Origin: Rhizobium mongolense subsp. loessense
GTDB taxonomy: Bacteria; Pseudomonadota; Alphaproteobacteria; Rhizobiales; Rhizobiaceae
Direction: 5' to 3'
NCBI RefSeq assembly: GCF_900099775.1
Contig: NZ_FMTM01000005.1
Coordinates: forward strand, 124,001 to 188,000
Length of the DNA: 64,000 bases
Positions within the stretch are counted from its first letter, which is position 1. The number at the start of each line of letters is the position of its first letter. The notes under the pieces are model-generated. The model saw nothing but the letters and a program-made list of their open reading frames with translations, was not told the DNA's origin and made no database searches. Shown here piece after piece: positions 59,048 through 64,000 of this stretch. Made by a program: the position numbers and the translations under genes.

Positions 59048-59821
59048 ATGCAAAGCCCTGCTCTGCTTTCAGTCGTCAATCTCACAAAGTCATTCGGCAG
59101 CTTTCCCGTTCTCAAGGGCGTGTCCTTCGAATTGTTACGGGGAGAATGTATTGCGATCATTGGTCCGAGTGGTTCTGGTAAGTCTACCTGCCTTCGCGCG
59201 ATCAACTATCTGGAGCCACCTTCAAGCGGGGAAATCCGGCTTGACGGCAGACCGATCGGCAAACACGAAGATGGTCGGCGCATGAGCGATGCAGAGCTTG
59301 CTCCGCAGCGAGCCGACATGGGGATGGTATTTCAAAGCTTCAATCTTTGGCCGCATCTCGATGTTCGGGCGAACATCACGCTGCAGCCCCGGAAGGTTCG
59401 GAAAATGCCCACCAAACAGGCGGTAGAACTTTGCGACGCTGTGCTCGCAAAAGTCCACCTGAGCGAGAAGGCGTCACAAATGCCTCATTGCCTATCAGGG
59501 GGTCAGCAGCAGCGAGTGGCGATCGCCCGCTCGCTTGCGCAGCAACCGAAGCTTCTGCTCTTCGACGAGCCGACCTCGGCTCTCGATCCCGAACTGGTTG
59601 GCGAAGTCCTTACGGTTATCAAAGAACTTGCGCGCGAAGGCTTATCGATGGTGCTCGTGACCCACGAGATCGCCTTCGCCCGTGAAGTGGCAGATCGGAT
59701 CTTGTTCATGGATGGCGGTGTCATCATCGAGGAGGGACCAGCACGACAGCTTCTCGACCAGCCACAGCACCCACGGCTGAAGCAATTTCTCTCGGCAATG
59801 GGCCTCCGGGAGGTCGCCTGA
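59048..59821 (+). CDS. Polar amino acid ABC transporter ATPase
   Basis: 257 residues: Walker A GPSGSGKST (about 38-46), Q-loop MVFQSFNLWPHLDV, signature LSGGQQQRVAIARSL and Walker B LLLFDEPTSALDPEL, with the switch His in LVTHEIAFAREV. Typical of the GlnQ/HisP/OccP group. It energises the permease pair encoded next. The stop overlaps the start of the following permease gene. Confidence 0.93.
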   Translation: MQSPALLSVVNLTKSFGSFPVLKGVSFELLRGECIAIIGPSGSGKSTCLRAINYLEPPSSGEIRLDGRPIGKHEDGRRMSDAELAPQRADMGMVFQSFNLWPHLDVRANITLQPRKVRKMPTKQAVELCDAVLAKVHLSEKASQMPHCLSGGQQQRVAIARSLAQQPKLLLFDEPTSALDPELVGEVLTVIKELAREGLSMVLVTHEIAFAREVADRILFMDGGVIIEEGPARQLLDQPQHPRLKQFLSAMGLREVA

Positions 59822-60468
59822 TGGATGATGATCTTGTTTTCCGCATCGTCGCGGCACTGGGTTCCGGCGTCATTGTGACCTTGGAAGTGACGGCCGGGGC
59901 CCTTGTTCTTGCCGTCGGATTGGGACTGGCGCTAGCGGCGATCCGGCATCTGTGGCCACGGCGGGCAATCGACCTTGCCATCAGCTCCTACGTCGAGTTC
60001 TTGAGAAATATCCCGAGCCTGACGCTTCTTTTCCTCCTCTATTTCGGTCTTGCTGCCATCGGGATGCGTTTGCCGGCGCTGACGGCCGCGATCGTCGGGT
60101 TAGGGCTGATCGGCGCTGCGGTGGTCGTCGATATATTTCGGGCCGGCTTTCAGGCGGTTCCTCAGGGTCAACGCGAAGCGGCTGCGGCGATTGGACTGAC
60201 GCCGATTCAGGCTTTCCGCCTCGTCATATTGCCACAAGGGTTGCGCATCGCTTTCGCCCCGCTCGGCAACTACGCGGTCTCGCTTGTCAAGGACACATCT
60301 CTCGTTGCGGCAATCGCGGCACCGGAAGTGATGTTCAACGCCCGGCAACTCGTCAATGAGACGTTCCAGACGACGCTGGTCTATGGCTGTGCAGCTCTTC
60401 TTTACCTAGTGATCACTTATAGCCTTGGTCAGGCAGTCCGCTGGGTCGAACATAGGACGGCGTACTGA
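59821..60468 (+). CDS. Polar amino acid ABC permease (first subunit)
   Basis: 215 residues with five hydrophobic helices. Family features: TLEVTAGALVLAVGLGLALA near the N-terminus, YVEFLRNIPSLTLLFLLYFG, and the EAA-like loop GQREAAAAIGLTPIQAFRLV followed by ILPQGLRIAFAPLGNYAVSL and KDTSLVAAIAAPEV. It forms a heterodimeric pore with the next protein. ATG 59821 overlaps the ATPase stop by one base. Confidence 0.92.
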   Translation: MDDDLVFRIVAALGSGVIVTLEVTAGALVLAVGLGLALAAIRHLWPRRAIDLAISSYVEFLRNIPSLTLLFLLYFGLAAIGMRLPALTAAIVGLGLIGAAVVVDIFRAGFQAVPQGQREAAAAIGLTPIQAFRLVILPQGLRIAFAPLGNYAVSLVKDTSLVAAIAAPEVMFNARQLVNETFQTTLVYGCAALLYLVITYSLGQAVRWVEHRTAY

Positions 60469-60469
60469 G

Positions 60470-61189
60470 ATGTTTCCGTTTGTAAGAACCATTTTGGAGA
60501 ATTTCCCCGATTGGGGGCCGCGCTTGCTGGATGCTGGTTGGGTCAGTTGTACCCTGACGATATGTGGCTTCCTGTTGGCGTTCCCGCTTGGAATTGCCGT
60601 CGAGTTTATCCGCACGCGACGCTCGCTGATCTTTCGTCTGAGCGCTGACGCCTATGTGTCGGTAATGCGCGGAGTTCCGATCCTCGTTATTCTGTACCTC
60701 TTGTACTTCGCGCTACCGGAAGCGGGCATTGCGCTTCCATCGCTGCTGGCCGGTATTCTCGGCCTCGCGCTCGTCTACAGCGCCTATCTCGCAGAAGTGT
60801 TTCGCGCTGGCTTCGCCGCGGTCCCCTCTGGTCAGAGAGAGGCGGCGATGGCATCCGGTCTTGGGCCCTGGCAGACGTTCCGGCTCATTCTGCTGCCGCA
60901 GGTGATCCGCAAGGTACTTCCGCCGCTGCTCATCAACCTGGTTTCCCTTCTCAAGGACAGTTCCATCTGTGCGCTGATCGCCGTGCCCGAACTTACGCTT
61001 ACTTCGCGGGCGATCATGTCGGAGAGCTTTCTCCCTTTGCATATCTTCGTCGTGACCGCGTGTGGCTACTTCATGATCGCATGGCCAGCATCTTTAGCCG
61101 TCCGCAGCCTTGAACGTTGGCTTTGCAGGCGCGCGGAAGGCTCGGAGACCGCACAATCAAGCCAAGACCTGCCCGACACGCCCGCCTGA
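60470..61189 (+). CDS. Polar amino acid ABC permease (second subunit)
   Basis: 239 residues. TLTICGFLLAFPLGIAVEFI, then YVSVMRGVPILVILYLLYFA, EVFRAGFAAVPSGQREAAMA and SGLGPWQTFRLILLPQVIRK give the His/Gln/opine permease pattern, and SLLKDSSICALIAVPELT follows. The real start ATG 60470 is one base after the previous stop; an in-frame upstream start at 60425 is rejected. The hydrophilic tail (RRAEGSETAQSSQDLPDTPA) is longer than usual but unremarkable. Confidence 0.92.
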   Translation: MFPFVRTILENFPDWGPRLLDAGWVSCTLTICGFLLAFPLGIAVEFIRTRRSLIFRLSADAYVSVMRGVPILVILYLLYFALPEAGIALPSLLAGILGLALVYSAYLAEVFRAGFAAVPSGQREAAMASGLGPWQTFRLILLPQVIRKVLPPLLINLVSLLKDSSICALIAVPELTLTSRAIMSESFLPLHIFVVTACGYFMIAWPASLAVRSLERWLCRRAEGSETAQSSQDLPDTPA

Positions 61190-61232
61190 AAACAATAATC
61201 GCCTCGACGCCCGTCAAACACGGAGACTGCAA

Positions 61233-62228
61233 ATGAAGAAGTTCATCAATACCCCGGAGAGCTACGTTGACGACATGTTGACAGGTCTCGTTATGGCTCA
61301 CCCGGACATCGTGAGGAAGGGGAAGCAGGGGCGCACCCTTGCACGCCGCGATGGTGTTTCAAACGGGCGTGTTGGGATCGCAACGGGCGGCGGTGCCGGG
61401 CACCTGCCGTTGTTTGCCGGATACCTCGGCGAGGGCTTCGCCGACAGCTGCGCCGTCGGAAACGTCTTTGAAGGCCCAAACCTGCAGTCTTGCGTCGACG
61501 CGATTAACCTGGCCGACGGTGGCAGCGGGGTTCTGCTTCTCTATGGGAATTATGGCGGCGACAGAATGAACTTTGACATGGCGAGCAAGCTCGCTGCGAC
61601 AAATGACATCGAGACTGTGCTTGCAACGGATGACATAGCAAGTGCCAGCCGAGAGGAAATGTCGAAGCGACGGGGCGTTGCCGGCATCGTGTTCGCCTAT
61701 AAAGCGGCGGGCGCCGCCGCAAGAACCGGTGCGAGCTTGAAGGACGTTGCAGATATTGCACGGCGGACAGTGGCTCGCACGCGGACGATCGGTCTTGGAA
61801 TGAAGAGTTGCCGCTTGCCGGGTGCGACCGGTGAAATCTCCGAGCTTGGCGATAATGAAGTCGAGCTCGGCCTTGGAATTCACGGAGAACCTGGTCTGTG
61901 GCGCAGGCCTATGGCGTCCGCCGATGCGCTTGTCGACGAGATGATTAGTCGGCTTCTCGAGGAGGGGCCTGACGATAAAGGGCACCGGCGTCTGGCGGTA
62001 ATGGTCAACGGTCTCGGAGCGACGCCTCTGGAGGAACTGTACATCGCCTTTCGACGGGTCGGAAATGTGCTTGCAGCGCAGGGACTTCATGTCGTCATGC
62101 CGCTGGTCGGTTCATTTGCAACCTCCATGGAGATGGCCGGTCTGTCGGTTACCCTATGCTTCTTGGATGACGAGCTTGAGAAACTGCTGTCGGCTCAGGC
62201 GACCTGCCCATTCTGGAGTGTGCAATGA
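61233..62228 (+). CDS. DhaK-type dihydroxyacetone kinase substrate-binding subunit
   Basis: 331 residues. GIATGGGAGHLPLFAGYLGE (about 48-67) binds the substrate, and His217 in LGLGIHGEPGL is the residue that holds dihydroxyacetone covalently in E. coli DhaK. VLLLYGNYGGDRMNFDMA and GVAGIVFAYKAAGAA are further family segments. It should phosphorylate dihydroxyacetone or another short keto-sugar together with the DhaL subunit encoded next. The start ATG 61233 follows CGGAG; a long frame upstream overlaps the permease gene. It is in the same operon as the transporter, pointing to a C3/C4 keto-sugar product of the pathway. Confidence 0.92.
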   Translation: MKKFINTPESYVDDMLTGLVMAHPDIVRKGKQGRTLARRDGVSNGRVGIATGGGAGHLPLFAGYLGEGFADSCAVGNVFEGPNLQSCVDAINLADGGSGVLLLYGNYGGDRMNFDMASKLAATNDIETVLATDDIASASREEMSKRRGVAGIVFAYKAAGAAARTGASLKDVADIARRTVARTRTIGLGMKSCRLPGATGEISELGDNEVELGLGIHGEPGLWRRPMASADALVDEMISRLLEEGPDDKGHRRLAVMVNGLGATPLEELYIAFRRVGNVLAAQGLHVVMPLVGSFATSMEMAGLSVTLCFLDDELEKLLSAQATCPFWSVQ

Positions 62229-62866
62229 CTTGCCTTACATCCAATGACCTGTGGCTTTTCGTTCAACGTGCTGCCAACGCAACGACGATCCTCGAAGAGC
62301 GGCTCAATGCTGCGGATCGGGAACTGGGCGATGGTGATACCGGGACCATGTTGGCACGGCTGCTGCAGGCTCTGGCAGGCGTCGATATCCGAGGCACAAG
62401 CTTAAGTGAGGCCTTGAACACGCTTGCCTTCACCGCGAGCGCAAGCACCGGGTCAAGCCTTGGCACACTCATCAGCGCGGCTCTCTTTGCAATGTCGCAA
62501 CAAACAAAATCGCATACCGGCCCACTGCCGGCGCCAGAGTCCGCGGCTTTGTTGAGATCCGCTCGAGACGCAATGCTGGAGCTTGGAAAATCGAGGCTCG
62601 GTGACAAGACGATAATCGATTCGGTCGATGCGGTTGCGGTTTCCATTGCCGGATTGAATGATTGGGCTGCGATAATGAATACAGCGGTGGAAGCAGCGGA
62701 GGCCGTCATCTTGCAATTCAGAGGCCGTCCTTGTCGGGTGGGTCGAGCGCGCATATGGCCGGAGAAAAGCCGAAATCTCGATGACCCCGGCATGGTTGCA
62801 TTCGCGGCACTTCTGAAAGCAACAGCGCTGGCCGACCGTTATGGTCAAAGCCCATCTTTGCTGTGA
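62225..62866 (+). CDS. DhaL-type nucleotide-binding kinase subunit
   Basis: 213 residues. The magnesium/ADP site is DRELGDGDTG with Asp31, Asp36 and Asp38, and SRLGDKTIIDSVDAV is the second signature. In E. coli, DhaL holds ADP that is recharged by the phosphotransferase protein DhaM. No DhaM gene follows; other bacteria use DhaK/DhaL pairs directly with ATP for threitol- or erythrulose-type sugars. ATG 62225 overlaps the dhaK stop. The 136-base gap after it has no gene. Confidence 0.9.
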   Translation: MTCLTSNDLWLFVQRAANATTILEERLNAADRELGDGDTGTMLARLLQALAGVDIRGTSLSEALNTLAFTASASTGSSLGTLISAALFAMSQQTKSHTGPLPAPESAALLRSARDAMLELGKSRLGDKTIIDSVDAVAVSIAGLNDWAAIMNTAVEAAEAVILQFRGRPCRVGRARIWPEKSRNLDDPGMVAFAALLKATALADRYGQSPSLL

Positions 62867-63002
62867 TCGGCCCACTGCCCCTGTTGCGCGACATGTTTGA
62901 CCTGATTAATGGTGGACGAAGCTTTCGCAAGTAGGTAATTCTCACCTGCAAGGAATAATGTTGCAGCCGGACTGGTGAAGCGGCTCGGTCGGAGGCGCCA
63001 AT

Positions 63003-63773
63003 TTGTATTATTTGACGACCCATATTCGCGTTGTAGCCGCGTTGCTCATCCGCGAAATGTCGACCCGCTTCGGCAACAAGCCCGGGGGATACATATGGGC
63101 GATCCTCGACCCCGCGGCGCATATTGCTTTAATGTCCATAATTTTTATGGGAATCGCGAGGTTACCGGCTCTCGGGACAAGCTTTCCGCTGTTCTTCGCA
63201 ACCGGCTATATCGCATTCCAGTTTTATGCCGCGACGTGCGGTTTTTTGAACGGCGCTATCAAATCTAACCGCACTTTGCTCAGCTATCCAAATGTCGCCC
63301 CGATCGATACGATCGTTGCTCGTTATATCCTTCAGGCTACTACGACGATCTTCGTCGCCATCTGTGTTCTCGGCGCAATCATTGTGACAATGCGTCAACC
63401 GCCAGAGCTCTATTGGCCGGCGATCCTGGAGGCGGCCTTTGCCGCGACGCTCCTAGGACTTGGTGTCGGCATATTCAATACCGTAATGTTTTTGCGGTTT
63501 CCATTCTATGAACAGGTCTTCGGTATTATCAATCGACCGATGTTTCTGATTTCTGGCGTTTTTTTCTTGCCTGACGCGCTTCCGGGACCTATGCGTGAGG
63601 TGGTCCTATTCAATCCTTTGGTTCATGTGGTCATGCTATTTCGCCAGGGATTCTACCCCCAATACCGGGCCGCGGAACTCGACATGTTCTATCTTTATTC
63701 TTTTGTCTTTGCGGCGATCTTCGGCGGGCTCTTTGTTTTCACCAATTCCGTGGCGGTGGCAAGAGGCCGATGA
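63003..63773 (+). CDS. ABC-2 polysaccharide export permease (KpsM/Wzm-like)
   Basis: 256 residues with six membrane helices. REMSTRFGNKPGGYIWAILD is the classical KpsM/Wzm start region after a short amphipathic helix. Then come LFFATGYIAFQFYAATCG and ISGVFFLPDALPGPMREVVL with FNPLVHVVMLFRQGFYPQY, which mark the polysaccharide-export branch. The start is probably TTG 63003, seven bases after GGAGG (62991-62995). It exports capsular or K-antigen-type polysaccharide across the inner membrane with the ATPase encoded next, whose start overlaps its stop. Confidence 0.88.
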   Translation: MYYLTTHIRVVAALLIREMSTRFGNKPGGYIWAILDPAAHIALMSIIFMGIARLPALGTSFPLFFATGYIAFQFYAATCGFLNGAIKSNRTLLSYPNVAPIDTIVARYILQATTTIFVAICVLGAIIVTMRQPPELYWPAILEAAFAATLLGLGVGIFNTVMFLRFPFYEQVFGIINRPMFLISGVFFLPDALPGPMREVVLFNPLVHVVMLFRQGFYPQYRAAELDMFYLYSFVFAAIFGGLFVFTNSVAVARGR

Positions 63774-64000
63774 TCAGACTTGAACGCGCTACGATGTATG
63801 TAAAGACCAAGGGCTTTACGAAGCCAATCATCGAGAATGCTTCCCTTGTTATCCGGCGCGGAAAAAGTGTCGGTCTACTCGGCAGGAACGGTGCTGGAAA
63901 ATCGACACTTTTGCAGTTGATCGCAGGCTCGCTGCGGCTCGATCGGGGGCGTATTGTAAGGCAAGGTAAGATTTCCTGGCCCCTCGGTTTTCAAGGTAGC
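63770..64000 (+). CDS. ABC polysaccharide export ATPase (KpsT/Wzt-like), partial
   Basis: 77 codons are visible before the window ends. The protein begins MIRLERATMYVKTKGFTKPI and contains the Walker A motif GRNGAGKST, then LLQLIAGSLRLDRGRIVR and GKISWPLGFQG. This matches the KpsT/Wzt group that energises capsule or O-antigen export. ATG 63770 overlaps the permease stop (ATGA). The gene continues to the right of the window. Confidence 0.88.
   Translation, partial: MIRLERATMYVKTKGFTKPIIENASLVIRRGKSVGLLGRNGAGKSTLLQLIAGSLRLDRGRIVRQGKISWPLGFQGS

Noticed and set aside
1..64000. Search by eye for CRISPR arrays, tRNA or rRNA genes, complete insertion sequences and repABC replication genes
   Set aside because: No regularly spaced repeats, cloverleaf-like elements, transposase genes or replication genes were recognised; the mosaic structure is explained by short repeats and gene fragments.

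Overview
The window looks like part of a large conjugative plasmid (or other accessory replicon) of a Rhizobiaceae bacterium such as Rhizobium, Sinorhizobium or Agrobacterium. The evidence is a VirB-type secretion operon, a rhizobial traG/traD/traC-traA transfer module, a DUF736 gene, a LuxR/LuxI quorum-sensing locus, several ABC-transporter catabolic operons and a GC-rich base composition throughout. No replication genes, rRNA, tRNA or CRISPR array were found. All calls come from reading the sequence; no database search was run.

Layout. 0-5.3 kb: the end of a virB5-like gene followed by virB6-virB11, the mating-pair formation channel. 5.3-17.3 kb: a mosaic with many toxin-antitoxin remains (orphan vapB, truncated stbD/yefM-like antitoxin, intact hipBA, decayed vapBC, yefM plus a broken PemK-like toxin). 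Between them lie a molybdenum hydroxylase trio, a dodecin, an adenylate cyclase and DUF736. 17.7-21.6 kb: a large LuxR-type ATPase regulator, a small exported protein and a cytochrome c. 22.1-29.4 kb: coupling protein TraG, TraD, TraC, a candidate oriT and the relaxase/helicase TraA. 30.4-39.9 kb: a peptide-type ABC transporter operon with MarR, SDR and two FAD oxidase genes, preceded by an exact match to a sigma-54 promoter core.

40.2-49.6 kb is the most unusual part. Two direct repeats of about 110 bp, each carrying a 34-codon membrane microprotein gene (one intact, one frameshifted), bracket a 9.3 kb module. It holds an XRE regulator resembling PraR, a small gene coupled to luxI in the position and size of CinS, luxI, a palindromic lux-box-like site and luxR. 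Next come a C45 acyltransferase-like hydrolase, a saccharopine-dehydrogenase-like enzyme, an alanine-racemase homologue, a DMT exporter and a HAD protein. The arrangement suggests a mobile, quorum-controlled amino-acid-derived metabolite cassette; the product is unknown.

50-64 kb: a serralysin-like RTX metalloprotease, a single-chain nucleotidyltransferase-HEPN protein, then an opine-oxidase-like catabolic cluster. That cluster has IclR, an MmgE/PrpD protein, a three-component HcnABC/OoxAB-like flavin oxidase, a polar amino acid ABC transporter and DhaK/DhaL kinase subunits. It reads as uptake of an amino-acid conjugate, oxidative splitting, then phosphorylation of a short keto-sugar. The window ends in a KpsM/KpsT-like polysaccharide exporter.
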